From Gammaproteobacteria bacterium (lineage in GTDB: Bacteria > Pseudomonadota > Gammaproteobacteria > Xanthomonadales > SZUA-36), in assembly GCA_024279945.1 (NCBI GenBank), contig JAJRRA010000059.1, forward strand, positions 1 through 37,813: a stretch of 37,813 nucleotides of DNA. The letters run 5' to 3'. Below the pieces are notes generated by a model. The model saw only the letters and a program-made list of their open reading frames with translations, was not told the origin of the DNA and searched no databases. The translations under genes were made by a program, and so were the position numbers. The stretch's first letter is position 1. The number at the start of each line of letters is the position of its first letter. Below are positions 8,802-18,016 of the stretch, in pieces.

Positions 8802-10124
8802 TTAACGCGATCGTTTGTCCACGATCCTCACGGCTTTGCCCTCAGAGCGGGCAACCCCGCCCACACTGCGCAATTCAATAATCGAGGTCACACCAATATA
8901 TGACTTGATGTTGTGTGCCAGTTTTCCGGCAACCACGGCCCGTTCGTCATCCGACAGATGCTCGCATTGCGGTTTCAGTTCAACCAGTACGCGCATCTTG
9001 TCCATCTGTTTTTCGGTATACAGTTCAATCTGGTAGTGAGGCGAACATTCAGGCAGTTTGAGAATTTCTTCTTCGATCTGGCTTGGGAAGACATTGACAC
9101 CACGAATGATCATCATGTCATCGCTGCGACCGGTAATCTTGTCCATCCGGCGCATGGTGCGGGCTGTGCCGGGTAACAAACGTGTCAGGTCCCGGGTCCG
9201 GTACCGGATGATGGGCAATGCCTCTTTGGTCAATGAGGTAAAAACCAGCTCTCCATACTCTCCATCCGGCAATACTTCGCCACTGACCGGGTCAATAATT
9301 TCCGGATAAAAATGATCTTCCCAGATATGTGGGCCGTCCTTGGTTTCAATGCATTCGCTAGCGACGCCCGGGCCGATAACTTCCGATAAACCATAGAGGT
9401 CTATGGCATCAATACCGCAGCGAGATTCAATTTCCTGGCGCATCGCATCAGTCCATGGCTCCGCGCCGAACATCCCGACCCGGAGTGAGGAATCTGCCGG
9501 ATTCAAACCCTGACGCTCAAACTCATCGGCGAGGCTCAGCATGTAGGAGGGGGTGCACATGAGGATATCGGCTTGGAAATCCTGAATCAGTTGCACCTGG
9601 CGCTCGGTCTGGCCGCCCGACATGGGAATGACTGTCGCTCCGAGGCGTTCTGCACCATAATGCGCTCCCAGTCCGCCGGTGAACAGGCCGTAACCGTAGG
9701 CCACATGGATCAAATCGCTTCTGCTGCCGCCGGCACCGCGAATCGCTCTTGCGCAAACTTCGGCCCATACATCGATATCATTTTTTGTGTATCCCACCAC
9801 CGTCGGTTTTCCGGTCGTACCACTGGATGCGTGAATTCGGACTACCTCATCCATGGGTACTGCAAACAGTTTGAAAGGATAGTTTTCGCGCAAGTCCCGT
9901 TTGGCTGTGAGCGGGAATTTATCCAGATCGGAAAGAGTCTGAAGATCCTCAGGGTGGACACCGGCGTCTTCGAATATCTTGCGGTAATGTGCAACATGGT
10001 CATAGGCATGTTGCAGGCTCCATTTCATCCGGCTCAGTTGCAGCGCCTGTAATTCATCCAGGCTGGCTTTCTCAATCGGCTCAAGTTCTGATGATTTAAT
10101 TACGGTTTGATCTGTCTTGCTCAT
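8802..10124 (-). CDS. paaK: Phenylacetate-CoA ligase-type adenylate-forming enzyme
   Basis: A 440-residue PaaK-family ligase, close to the usual ~437. It makes an aryl- or phenylacetyl-CoA thioester from the acid, ATP and CoA. The P-loop SSGTTGKP is at ~100-107, followed by the PaaK-type segment with YGYGLFTGG and the DLYGLSEVIGPG adenine-binding motif. I chose ATG 10124 over an in-frame start 39 nt upstream because an AGGAG Shine-Dalgarno lies 8 nt before it and because it begins 2 nt after the symporter stop. It is last in the DUF485-symporter-ligase set, which suggests import followed by CoA activation of a carboxylic acid. No paaA-E epoxidase genes are in the window, so the true substrate could be another aromatic acid, perhaps that of the 13-22 kb cluster. 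Confidence 0.85.
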   Translation of the reverse strand: MSKTDQTVIKSSELEPIEKASLDELQALQLSRMKWSLQHAYDHVAHYRKIFEDAGVHPEDLQTLSDLDKFPLTAKRDLRENYPFKLFAVPMDEVVRIHASSGTTGKPTVVGYTKNDIDVWAEVCARAIRGAGGSRSDLIHVAYGYGLFTGGLGAHYGAERLGATVIPMSGGQTERQVQLIQDFQADILMCTPSYMLSLADEFERQGLNPADSSLRVGMFGAEPWTDAMRQEIESRCGIDAIDLYGLSEVIGPGVASECIETKDGPHIWEDHFYPEIIDPVSGEVLPDGEYGELVFTSLTKEALPIIRYRTRDLTRLLPGTARTMRRMDKITGRSDDMMIIRGVNVFPSQIEEEILKLPECSPHYQIELYTEKQMDKMRVLVELKPQCEHLSDDERAVVAGKLAHNIKSYIGVTSIIELRSVGGVARSEGKAVRIVDKRSR

Positions 10125-10126
10125 GA

Positions 10127-11776
10127 TTACTCCTGGACAGGTCCAATTTCGGATTGTATCCACTGTGCATCAAAGGATTCAATTTCAGCAAGAGCCCGTT
10201 GACTCTTGTCTGAAACTGAGAATAAATAGGCGAAAGTCAGGTTTGCCAGCATTGCAAACAAGGTGGGGTAGGCATAAGGGAAAATCGGTTTATCAAATCC
10301 CAGCAAGGTAACCCAGACGGTCGGGCCCAGCAAAACCAGGATCAATGCAGTGGCAAGCCCCGCATAACCACCTGCCAGAGCGCCCCGTGTCGTGAGTTTT
10401 GACCAGTACATGGACAGGAACATGACCGGGAAATTGACGCCGGCGGCAATGGCGAGTGCGATAAGCGCCAGTACGGCGACATTTTCACCCTCGAGCAGGA
10501 TTGCCAGGGCCATTGTGGACAAACCGATGATCAATGTCGTAATGCGGGAGATCCGCAATTCGGTTTTACGGTCGCTATTGCCATCACAGATCACATTCGC
10601 ATAGAGGTCATGGGACACTGCAGCGGCAGCCGACAGTGTCAAGCCTGATACAACGGCCAGAATAGTAGCGAAAGCAACGGCTGAAATGAAACCGAGAAAC
10701 CAGTCACCGCCAACAACTTTTGAAAGGTGTATGGCGCTCATGTTGACGCCACCGATCAGTCCGCCACCTGGGGCCTGGAATTCAGGGTTGTTGCTGACAT
10801 AGACCACAGCGCCCAGGCCGATGATAAATATCAGGCTTTGGAAATAGCCGATGAAGCCGATGGCGTAGGCAACCGATCGCCTGGCCTGGCGAGCGTCCGG
10901 TACCGTGAAAAAGCGCATCAGTACGTGTGGCAGGCCGGCGGTGCCGAATACAAATGCCAGCCCAACGGAGACGGAAGTAATAATGTCGGTAAACATCACT
11001 CCCGGCGCCAGAATAGCCTCACCTTTGGGGTGAACCTCGGCAGCGGCTGTCAGCAGGGCACTGAAATCGAAATTCAGCATAGCCATTACACCGACTCCAA
11101 TAATGGTGCCGCCTGCCAGTAGCAACACAGCCTTGATGGTCTGAATCCAGGTGGTTGCCAGCATGCCGCCGAAGGTCACGTAGAACGTCATCAACACGCC
11201 GACCAGCACCACTGCATATTCGTAGGGTAGGCTGAACAGGGACTGGATCAGCGCCCCGGCCCCCACCATCTGCGCCAGCAGGTAGGGAATGGCCACCGCC
11301 AGCGAACCGATCGCAGACATGGTTCTCACCGGCTTGCGTTGCAGGCGGAAAGCAACGACATCGGAAAAAGTATACTGGCCCAGGTTGCGCAGTCTTTCCG
11401 CGACCAGCAGCAGGATGACCGCCCAGCCGAGTGTTCCACCGATAACGAACAACATGGCATCCATGCCGGTGCTGTATACCAGCGCCGTAACACCAAGGAA
11501 AGTTGCTGCCGACATGAAGTCCCCGGCGATTGCCAGCCCGTTCTGGACGCCTCCGATGCTGTTTCCGGCGGCATAGAAATCCGACCGGGTCCGGGTTCGG
11601 GAGGATGCCCAGAAGGTAATAACCAGGGTAATACTGATGAACACGAAGAACATCGAAATAGCGGTCATGTTCAATTCGTTACCGCTTCCGTTTCCATCGG
11701 CCATGGCGGGGGCAGCCGCGACAGCGGTCGAATAAAGAAGGGCAAGTAAAACCCAGGTGATACGCCAAATACTCAC
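10127..11776 (-). CDS. actP: Cation/acetate (carboxylate) symporter, sodium:solute symporter family
   Basis: A 549-residue, highly hydrophobic protein with a cleavable signal-like N-terminus, then about 13 predicted membrane helices. The ActP-type segments SDFYAAGNSIGGVQNGLAIAG, AGDFMSAATFLG, YTFSDVVAFRL and TTWIQTIKAVLL are present. It imports acetate or another short or aryl carboxylate with Na+ across the inner membrane. It starts with GTG at 11776, and the start overlaps the DUF485 stop by four bases (GTGA), so the two are translationally coupled as in yjcH-actP. The gene downstream is a PaaK-type ligase rather than acs. That makes an aryl-acid substrate possible, though ActP similarity alone points to acetate. 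Confidence 0.88.
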   Translation of the reverse strand: MSIWRITWVLLALLYSTAVAAAPAMADGNGSGNELNMTAISMFFVFISITLVITFWASSRTRTRSDFYAAGNSIGGVQNGLAIAGDFMSAATFLGVTALVYSTGMDAMLFVIGGTLGWAVILLLVAERLRNLGQYTFSDVVAFRLQRKPVRTMSAIGSLAVAIPYLLAQMVGAGALIQSLFSLPYEYAVVLVGVLMTFYVTFGGMLATTWIQTIKAVLLLAGGTIIGVGVMAMLNFDFSALLTAAAEVHPKGEAILAPGVMFTDIITSVSVGLAFVFGTAGLPHVLMRFFTVPDARQARRSVAYAIGFIGYFQSLIFIIGLGAVVYVSNNPEFQAPGGGLIGGVNMSAIHLSKVVGGDWFLGFISAVAFATILAVVSGLTLSAAAAVSHDLYANVICDGNSDRKTELRISRITTLIIGLSTMALAILLEGENVAVLALIALAIAAGVNFPVMFLSMYWSKLTTRGALAGGYAGLATALILVLLGPTVWVTLLGFDKPIFPYAYPTLFAMLANLTFAYLFSVSDKSQRALAEIESFDAQWIQSEIGPVQE

Positions 11777-12084
11777 TGTTTAAGCTCAGCCATGATTTTT
11801 TTCTCAAGGGGTTCGAAGTAATTATTGGCAAGCCAAACATAGACCAGCGTCAGAATGAAGCAAAGCGCCAGGATGGCATATCCCATCGCAATGCCACGCG
11901 GGAAAACGCCTCCGTTGAATACCGGACGGGCAAGAGTTGCTGGTGAATAGATGGATAACAGCGAAAAAGCAAGGTAAGACCCCAACAGGACAAAGAGAAA
12001 CGACCATGACACTCTGCGACGCAGAGACACAAGTTTGTGAAAGTTTTTATTGCCTAGAATCTTTTTATTGGTTTGCGAGAGCAT
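11773..12084 (-). CDS. DUF485 small membrane protein (YjcH-like)
   Basis: A 103-residue protein with two membrane helices (around residues 28-50 and 65-88) and a charged C-terminus (YFEPLEKKIMAEL). This matches YjcH, the DUF485 partner encoded immediately before actP in many bacteria. The start at 12084 (MLSQTNKK) has an AGGAT Shine-Dalgarno and gives the usual ~104-residue length. A 63-nt longer frame upstream lacks such a signal. Its function is not established; it is likely an accessory subunit of the symporter. It is first gene of the minus-strand set and divergent from the LuxR-type regulator 77 bp away. Confidence 0.88.
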   Translation of the reverse strand: MLSQTNKKILGNKNFHKLVSLRRRVSWSFLFVLLGSYLAFSLLSIYSPATLARPVFNGGVFPRGIAMGYAILALCFILTLVYVWLANNYFEPLEKKIMAELKQ

Positions 12085-12102
12085 GATTATTTTATCCTGA
12101 GT

Positions 12103-12132
12103 TTGGCTGGCGTCCTGATGTTCTGGTATAAG
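12103..12132 (+). promoter_or_regulatory. Candidate sigma70 promoter for the LuxR-type gene
   Basis: TTGGCT at 12103-12108 and TATAAG at 12127-12132 are separated by 18 bp. They lie 30 bp before ATG 12162, in the 77-bp divergent region. The -10 is good and the -35 moderate. No dyad long enough to call a LuxR operator was found. Confidence 0.35.
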
Positions 12133-12161
12133 AGTCTCCGGGCACATTACTTACTTTAGTC

Positions 12162-13055
12162 ATGAAACTACCGAAAAAAACCAGTCTTAACTGTGATCTG
12201 GGACAACCGGATTCCCGTTTGAGCGACCCCGGCGCTTTCGGCGAGCCGGCGTGGCTGGACGGTCTCACCCAGCTCTGCCGCTGCATCGGTTCGCCGACGT
12301 TTGAATCGTGCCTGCTCAAATTACTCAACAAGGTAACTCCAATCGACCACTGTGTCGTATTCACTTACGGAGAGACGGGTGCCGGGCATCTTTTTACCCA
12401 CGGCCGGATGCCCGTTGCAGAGGCCCAGCAGCTTGCTGATGACTATGTTGAGCATTTTCATGAACAGGATCCAAATTACCCACAAATTTCCTCTGCCAGC
12501 GAGACCTGTGATAATCGTCTGATCCCGCTTGCCGTTGATTCGAGCTATGATCCCGCCTATCAAAATCATTTTTTTGACCGTCATGACCTGATTGACAAAG
12601 CGTCCACCATTGGAAAAGTTGAGCAGGGTAGTGTGTATTGCAATTTCTACCGCATGGGTTTGTCCGGAACCTATTCCGATAAAGACTGGCAACTGCTTGA
12701 ATCCATCCTGCCATTGATTACAACATTGATTTCCACGCATTACCGCATACTCCAGCTCAGTCCTGTCGATGAGCCGCAGGCACACAGAAATGCGCAAAGC
12801 CTGGTACACAATATCATCAGCAAGAACGTAGCTCCGTTTTCTCAGTTGACTCCCAGGGAGAGGCAAGTCTGTGAACGAATATTGTTGGGATACACCTCGG
12901 TAGGTATCGGGCTTGACCTCAATATCGCACAATCCAGCGTAGTCACCTATCGGCGCCGCGCTTACGAAAAACTGGACATCTCCACCCAAAACGAACTGTT
13001 CACTCTTTGTCTGATCGCAAGCCAGTATCAGAGCAATATAACCCACACTCCCTGA
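12162..13055 (+). CDS. LuxR-type helix-turn-helix transcriptional regulator
   Basis: A 297-residue protein with a LuxR/GerE DNA-binding domain at the C-terminus. TPRERQVCERILLG starts at residue ~229 and the recognition helix region (SSVVTYRRRAYEKL) follows. The N-terminal ~200 residues form a sensory-type domain I cannot assign firmly. It has no receiver Asp pocket and does not show the usual acyl-homoserine-lactone residues in a clear arrangement, so it may bind another small molecule. It is divergent from the DUF485-symporter-ligase genes and is the natural candidate to control them. It is convergent with the SDR gene. Confidence 0.82.
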   Translation: MKLPKKTSLNCDLGQPDSRLSDPGAFGEPAWLDGLTQLCRCIGSPTFESCLLKLLNKVTPIDHCVVFTYGETGAGHLFTHGRMPVAEAQQLADDYVEHFHEQDPNYPQISSASETCDNRLIPLAVDSSYDPAYQNHFFDRHDLIDKASTIGKVEQGSVYCNFYRMGLSGTYSDKDWQLLESILPLITTLISTHYRILQLSPVDEPQAHRNAQSLVHNIISKNVAPFSQLTPRERQVCERILLGYTSVGIGLDLNIAQSSVVTYRRRAYEKLDISTQNELFTLCLIASQYQSNITHTP

Positions 13056-13136
13056 GCCGGATACGGTGCACGTCAGCCAGACTCTAATACTAGCGCAGCG
13101 ATTCTCCGCTCCCTGTCAACACAAAAGAGGACAGAC

Positions 13137-13925
13137 TCATACCTCGCCTCCGGAAACGCTAATAGCCTGACCGTTGATAGATGCAGAATTGGGGCTGCAT
13201 AACCACAGAACCGTTTCTGCGACTTCCTCTGGTTTGATTAAGCGGCCCTGGGGATTGCCCCGGACCAGTTCAGCCAGTGCCTGCTCCCGGTCCATTCCCG
13301 TACGCTCAACAATCGTGTCCAGGGAACGGCTGACCATTTCCGTATCGGTATATCCGGGACAGACTGCATTGACCGTGACGCCTTTGCGCGCCAGTTCAAG
13401 CGCCAGTGACCGGGTTAGCCCCAGCACGCCATGTTTGGCTGCACAATAGGCCGAGACGTAGGCATATCCTTTCAGCGACGCCGTGCTGGCGATATTGATG
13501 ATTCTTCCGAAGCCGGCGCTGGACATTGAATCAACGACTGCTTTGGTGCACAGATAGGTTCCGGTTAGGTTCACCGCCAGTATCGCGTTCCAGAGCTCAT
13601 CACTCATCTTTGTAAATGTACTGGTTTCGACCGTGCCGGCATTGTTCACCAGAACCGTCACCGGCCCGTTTATTTGAAGCGCAGCAGCGAAGCCCTGACG
13701 GACATCGTCCGGCTTGCTTATATCGACCTGAATAGCCGATGCTTTTAGCCGTTTTGCGGTCGCAAAGAGTGTTTGCTGGCTACGTCCCATCAGGGTGACA
13801 CACATACCGGCCTCGGCCAGTAGCGCGGCAATAGCTGCACCAATGCCACTGGCGCCTCCGGTAACCACCGCATGTTGCCTTGAATAATATGCCATCAAAT
13901 CCCCGGTCATTTCTCCATTCGTCAT
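13137..13925 (-). CDS. SDR-family dehydrogenase (3-hydroxyacyl-CoA dehydrogenase-like)
   Basis: A 262-residue classical short-chain dehydrogenase/reductase. The NAD(P)-binding TGGASGIG motif is at 22-29 and NNAG at 94-97. The catalytic Ser147, Tyr160 and Lys164 are in the canonical spacing, and the C-terminus has the GQAISVSGG cofactor-loop ending. It should oxidise a hydroxy-acyl or ring alcohol with NAD+, or do the reverse. The ATG at 13925 has an AGAGG Shine-Dalgarno and overlaps the stop of the MFS gene (ATGA), so the two are coupled. Its place in an aromatic-acid cluster suggests the hydroxyacyl-CoA oxidation step, but SDR substrates cannot be read from sequence. Fatty-acid or acetoacetyl-CoA reductase roles remain possible. 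Confidence 0.85.
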   Translation of the reverse strand: MTNGEMTGDLMAYYSRQHAVVTGGASGIGAAIAALLAEAGMCVTLMGRSQQTLFATAKRLKASAIQVDISKPDDVRQGFAAALQINGPVTVLVNNAGTVETSTFTKMSDELWNAILAVNLTGTYLCTKAVVDSMSSAGFGRIINIASTASLKGYAYVSAYCAAKHGVLGLTRSLALELARKGVTVNAVCPGYTDTEMVSRSLDTIVERTGMDREQALAELVRGNPQGRLIKPEEVAETVLWLCSPNSASINGQAISVSGGEV

Positions 13926-15124
13926 GGTGAAACCTCTGCCTGTTTGATCACTTTATCGTTCGCTTCATGCCCGCTACGGATGATCAGGTAACCCGTTGCA
14001 GACAACAAAGCTGCCATGGCAACCCCGACTGCTGTTGGAATCAGGGTGTCGTTGTAAAAGAGCCCGACCAGGTAACCCAGCACTGCAGCCAGGGTAATTT
14101 GCAGAAAGCCAAAAACAGAGGAGGCCTTTCCAGCATCCTGCGGGAGTTCGCCAATGGCACCCATCTGGCCAATTGACAGGCACAGTCCTCCCGACATGAA
14201 GACCAGGAAAAATGTAAAAAGTATCGGAATGAGTTGATAGACGTTAAACCACGCCAGTACAGAAAGTAGCGCCGCCGCGCCCAGGCCAATCAACTGACCG
14301 AGGGTTAAAACTCTGATTGTGCCCCAGCGATTGACCATGCGGGAACTGATGGTTGCACCTGTGACGTAGCCAAAAACGATCCCCATGAAGGTGTATCCAA
14401 AGTACTCGGGCTTAACACCCAGCAACTCGATCATGATAAAGGAAGTGGTGGAAATGTAGCAGAACATGGCCCCGTAAGTTGCTCCACCACACAGGGCATA
14501 CCCGACGAAGTTCCGATTACCCAGACAGAGCGAAAACTGGCTGAAAACCTGGCTTAGTTTTAAGGGTGACTGGCCAATCGTTTTACAGGATTCCTGCAGC
14601 CTGGTGACGGCAATCAAAGTGACCAGGGCCAAAATAAGCAATAGTACAAAGTGCGAGCGCCAGGTGAAGATGTACAGCAACCAGCTTCCAAATACCGGTC
14701 CAATGGCCGGCACCAGGGCCATCGCTCCTGCGATTGCAGCCATCACCCGTACTGCATCTCTTCGGCTGTAGCTATCCGACACAATAGCGCGGGCCAGTAC
14801 TGGCCCGCTGGCTCCACCCAGGCCCTGGATGAAGCGCGCAACAATCAGTGTATCGATGTTCTGGGCGATCGAACAAGCCAGGGTAGCGATGATGTAGGTA
14901 GCCAGGCCGAGGTACAGTATCGGCTTGCGGCCATACCGGTCGGAAAGACTCCCGTAAAATAATTGACCTATAGCGAAGCCCAGTAAAAAAATACTCAGGG
15001 TCAATTGTCCCTGGCTGATAGTTGCATCCAGGGCATCAACTAACTGTGGAATGGCGGGCAGATAGAGATCCGTGGAAATGGCCATCATGGCCACCAGGCC
15101 CGCAAGGGTAATTCGCTGTAGCAA
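13922..15124 (-). CDS. Bcr/CflA-type MFS transporter
   Basis: A 400-residue, 12-helix major facilitator of the drug:H+ antiporter-1 class. The helix 1 segment STDLYLPAIPQL is the Bcr/CflA signature. The loop 2-3 motif GSLSDRYGRKPIL is MFS motif A, and GPVLARAIVSDSYSRR marks helix 4. Annotated members export drugs or sulfonamides. Within a catabolic cluster it could export the aromatic acid or a toxic intermediate, or less likely import it. The start is TTG at 15124 with a GGAG Shine-Dalgarno 7 nt upstream; no ATG nearby keeps helix 1. It lies 11 bp downstream of the MaoC gene and overlaps the SDR gene by four bases, forming a three-gene minus-strand operon. Confidence 0.87.
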   Translation of the reverse strand: MLQRITLAGLVAMMAISTDLYLPAIPQLVDALDATISQGQLTLSIFLLGFAIGQLFYGSLSDRYGRKPILYLGLATYIIATLACSIAQNIDTLIVARFIQGLGGASGPVLARAIVSDSYSRRDAVRVMAAIAGAMALVPAIGPVFGSWLLYIFTWRSHFVLLLILALVTLIAVTRLQESCKTIGQSPLKLSQVFSQFSLCLGNRNFVGYALCGGATYGAMFCYISTTSFIMIELLGVKPEYFGYTFMGIVFGYVTGATISSRMVNRWGTIRVLTLGQLIGLGAAALLSVLAWFNVYQLIPILFTFFLVFMSGGLCLSIGQMGAIGELPQDAGKASSVFGFLQITLAAVLGYLVGLFYNDTLIPTAVGVAMAALLSATGYLIIRSGHEANDKVIKQAEVSP

Positions 15125-15135
15125 AAAGCTCTCCT

Positions 15136-15603
15136 TCAGGTCTTGTTTACTATGTACAAGGAAAGAATTTCCGCCACCATCGCCGGCTTCGTCTTGTTCT
15201 CAATTTCAACTGAGACCGTACTTTTGACCATCCATTGCCCTGGCAATTTCTGGGAGACTTCCAATAGTTTCTGGCGGGAGCGAATTCTGTCTCCTACGCG
15301 AACCGGTTGAAGGTACCTGATTTTATTCGAGCCATAGTTAATGCCCATGACCAGGCCTTCGGGCAGGATCAGGTTCTGTGAATTGAGGTGGGACAGCAAT
15401 GAAAGTGTCAGGAATCCGTGTGCAATGGTGCCGCCAAAAGGAGATTGTGCTGCCCGCTCAGGGTCGACGTGGATGTATTGATGGTCATTGGTTGCTTCGG
15501 CGAAGCAATTGACCCTTTCCTGGTCGATCAGCAGCCAGTCTGAAGGGTCCAGTTCTCTTCCCGCGCTTGATGCAAACTCTTTCAGACTGACAGTTACGGT
15601 CAT
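15136..15603 (-). CDS. MaoC-family (R)-enoyl-CoA hydratase-like protein
   Basis: A 155-residue single hot-dog domain of the MaoC/NodN type. The hydratase-2 catalytic pair is present: Asp40 and His45 in ATNDHQYIHVD, followed by the GGTIAHGFLTLSLL helix that closes the active site. It likely adds water to, or removes it from, a CoA-bound enoyl intermediate. A GGAG Shine-Dalgarno sits before ATG 15603. It is first gene of the minus-strand arm and is divergent from the fused flavoenzyme across an 89-bp region that holds the palindrome at 15651-15670. In this cluster it is a candidate to supply hydration that the glutamate-less crotonase at 18505 probably cannot. Confidence 0.87.
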   Translation of the reverse strand: MTVTVSLKEFASSAGRELDPSDWLLIDQERVNCFAEATNDHQYIHVDPERAAQSPFGGTIAHGFLTLSLLSHLNSQNLILPEGLVMGINYGSNKIRYLQPVRVGDRIRSRQKLLEVSQKLPGQWMVKSTVSVEIENKTKPAMVAEILSLYIVNKT

Positions 15604-15650
15604 TTTCTTCTCCAGGCCATGGGTGCAATATGCAGACTAGCCATGCTATC

Positions 15651-15670
15651 TTAGTTTAAACTTAAACTAA
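15651..15670. promoter_or_regulatory. 20-bp AT-rich palindrome, putative MarR operator
   Basis: TTAGTTTAA at 15651-15659 and TTAAACTAA at 15662-15670 are exact inverted repeats separated by two bases. They lie in the divergent region between the MaoC gene and the fused flavoenzyme gene. The size and symmetry match operators of MarR-family dimers, and a MarR gene is the second gene of the plus-strand arm. I infer that it represses both arms until the aromatic CoA ester or acid appears. No second copy was noticed elsewhere in the window. Confidence 0.6.
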
Positions 15671-15692
15671 TTTCTAAGGGCAGGTTTGAAAA

Positions 15693-17987
15693 ATGAAAAT
15701 TGTTTGTGTCGGGGGGGGACCCGCAGGACTCTATTTTGCCATTTCCATGAAGCTGCGTTCACCGGAACACCAGGTCACGGTAATTGAGCGAAATCGGTCC
15801 GATGATACTTTTGGCTGGGGTGTGGTTTTTTCCGATGGGGTGGTAGCTGATCTGGCCAGAAATGACTGGCAATCTGCGGAAGAAGTGACCGACGGATTTA
15901 TTCACTGGGACGATATAGATGTCCATTATAAAGGTGAAACCATTCGCTCGGGCGGTCACGGGTTTTGCGGTATCGGGCGCCAACACCTGCTGAATATCCT
16001 CTACACGCGGGCCGGGGAACTGGGTGTAAAGCTGATATTCGAGAAGGAAGTGGAACCGAATCTGGAACAATTTGCCGATTATGACCTGGTGATCGCTTCC
16101 GATGGCATCAACAGCCGCTTCAGGGAAGCATACCAGGAGCATCTGGATGTAGATATAGATGTGCGGCCGAACAAATTCATCTGGCTCGGAACCAACAAGT
16201 TGTTTGATGCATTCACCTTTATTTTCAAGGACACTCCGGCTGGCTGGATCTGGGTGCACGCCTACTGTTTTGATCACAATACATCGACCTTTATTGTCGA
16301 GTGCCAGGAATCGACCTGGCGGGAACTGGGTCTGGGTGAAATGAGCCAGGATGTGTGTTCGCGTTACCTGGAAGACTTGTTCAGCGAGTATCTGGACGGC
16401 AACAGCCTGATGAGTAATGCCAAGCATCTTCGCGGTTCGGCCTGGATCAGTTTTCCACGAATTATGTGTGGGCAGTGGCATTACAAGAATCTGGTCCTGA
16501 TCGGTGATGCTGCGCATACGGCACATTTCTCGATTGGTTCAGGAACACGACTGGGGTTTGAGGATGCCATTGATCTCGCTGATGCACTGAGTTCCAGCAC
16601 TGATATCGATCAGGCGCTCGAAGAATACCGTGAGAAGCGCACCATTGAGGTTCTGCGCCTGCAAAGTGCTGCACGCAATTCCATGCAATGGTTCGAAAAC
16701 CTGCCACGCTATACCGACCTGGAACCGATGCAATTCAACTATGCTTTGCTGACCCGAAGCCAGCGCGTCAGTCATGAAAACCTGCGCTTGCGCGATCCGG
16801 TCTGGCTACAGAGCATGGAGCAATGGTTTTCAAAGCATGCTACAGGCAAAGCCCGGTTGGATGGTGAGACCGTACCGCCCATGTTCGTGCCTTTCCATTT
16901 GCGCGACATGGCTTTGAAAAACCGGGTGGTGGTTTCTCCCATGGCGATGTACAGCGCTCAGAATGGTACACCGAATGATTTTCACCTGGTTCACCTGGGC
17001 GCAAGGGCACAGGGCGGGGCAGGCCTGATCATCACCGAGATGGTCGCCGTATCCGCCGATGCGCGTATCACACCGGGCTGTGCTGGTCTGTACAGCGATG
17101 AACATATTGCAGCCTGGAAAAAAATTATCGATTTTGTTCACAGCAATGATGCGGCAAAGATATGTGTTCAATTGGGCCACTCCGGTCCCAAGGGTGCGAC
17201 CAAATTGCTTTGGGAAGGAGCTGAAGAAGCACTGGAAGAAGATTCATGGGAGGTTATGGCGCCCTCTGCAATCCCCTGGACAGCGCAAAACCAGGTGCCC
17301 AGGGAAATGACGCGAGCCGACATGGATTGCGTGCGTGATGAATTTGTATCGGCTGCCGAGCGCGCCGAAGTCTGCGGATTCGACATGATCGAAATGCATT
17401 ACGCGCATGGCTACCTGATGTCCTCATTCCTGACACCGCTCAAGAATAAGCGCGCTGATGAATTCGGGGGTAGCTTGGAAAACCGTTTGCGTTTCCCGCT
17501 GGAAGTTTTTTCTGCGGTGCGTGAGGTATGGCCGCAACATAAACCAATGTCGGTGCGCATATCGGCAACGGACTGGACCGAAGGCGGGATCACCGGCGAT
17601 GACGCGGTGCAGATCGCCCGCGCATTCGATGACGCCGGCGTTGATATTGTTGATGTTTCAGCAGGTCAGACCAGCGAGGATGCCCGTCCGGTATACGGGC
17701 GCATGTTTCAGACGCCGTTGAGCGACCAGATCAGACAGGTAGCGGGCGTTGCGACCATGGCTGTCGGAAATATCTATGAAGCCGACCACGTCAACGGCAT
17801 CATAGCTTCCGGACGTGCCGATCTGTGTTGTCTGGCCAGGGCCCACTTGGCAGATCCATACTGGACGCTGCATGCAGCAGCACAGCTGGGTTATCAGGGA
17901 CAGGGATGGCCACGACAATACATTGCCGGGCGAAACCAGTATGCAAGGAATCTTGCCCGTGCGAACGAAATGGTCATTAATGCATAA
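15693..17987 (+). CDS. Fused flavin monooxygenase/Old Yellow Enzyme (2-aminobenzoyl-CoA monooxygenase/reductase or salicylyl-CoA 5-hydroxylase type)
   Basis: A 764-residue two-domain flavoprotein. Residues ~1-380 are a class A FAD monooxygenase, with the GGGPAG dinucleotide fold at 7-12 and the FAD/ribityl motif IGDAAH at ~269-274. Residues ~395-760 are an FMN TIM-barrel of the OYE family, with PMAMYS near the start, QLGHSGPKG, the substrate-binding [12 protein letters not shown] at ~568, and [11 protein letters not shown]. This fusion and length match the Azoarcus-type 2-aminobenzoyl-CoA monooxygenase/reductase, which 5-hydroxylates the ring and then reduces it. Database entries of the same architecture are also named bifunctional salicylyl-CoA 5-hydroxylase/oxidoreductase, so the exact substrate is open. 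It is first gene of the plus-strand arm, behind the palindrome. Confidence 0.88.
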   Translation: MKIVCVGGGPAGLYFAISMKLRSPEHQVTVIERNRSDDTFGWGVVFSDGVVADLARNDWQSAEEVTDGFIHWDDIDVHYKGETIRSGGHGFCGIGRQHLLNILYTRAGELGVKLIFEKEVEPNLEQFADYDLVIASDGINSRFREAYQEHLDVDIDVRPNKFIWLGTNKLFDAFTFIFKDTPAGWIWVHAYCFDHNTSTFIVECQESTWRELGLGEMSQDVCSRYLEDLFSEYLDGNSLMSNAKHLRGSAWISFPRIMCGQWHYKNLVLIGDAAHTAHFSIGSGTRLGFEDAIDLADALSSSTDIDQALEEYREKRTIEVLRLQSAARNSMQWFENLPRYTDLEPMQFNYALLTRSQRVSHENLRLRDPVWLQSMEQWFSKHATGKARLDGETVPPMFVPFHLRDMALKNRVVVSPMAMYSAQNGTPNDFHLVHLGARAQGGAGLIITEMVAVSADARITPGCAGLYSDEHIAAWKKIIDFVHSNDAAKICVQLGHSGPKGATKLLWEGAEEALEEDSWEVMAPSAIPWTAQNQVPREMTRADMDCVRDEFVSAAERAEVCGFDMIEMHYAHGYLMSSFLTPLKNKRADEFGGSLENRLRFPLEVFSAVREVWPQHKPMSVRISATDWTEGGITGDDAVQIARAFDDAGVDIVDVSAGQTSEDARPVYGRMFQTPLSDQIRQVAGVATMAVGNIYEADHVNGIIASGRADLCCLARAHLADPYWTLHAAAQLGYQGQGWPRQYIAGRNQYARNLARANEMVINA

Positions 17988-18016
17988 ATTTGATCACTAG
18001 CAGTGAGGTTTGTATC

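Noticed and set aside
8802-10124. Part of a classical phenylacetate (paa) operon
   Set aside because: No paaABCDE, paaG, paaZ or paaX genes are found in the window.
12321-13046. 241-codon minus-strand open frame
   Set aside because: It is antisense to the LuxR-type gene, whose HTH domain is clear; no domain is seen in the antisense product.
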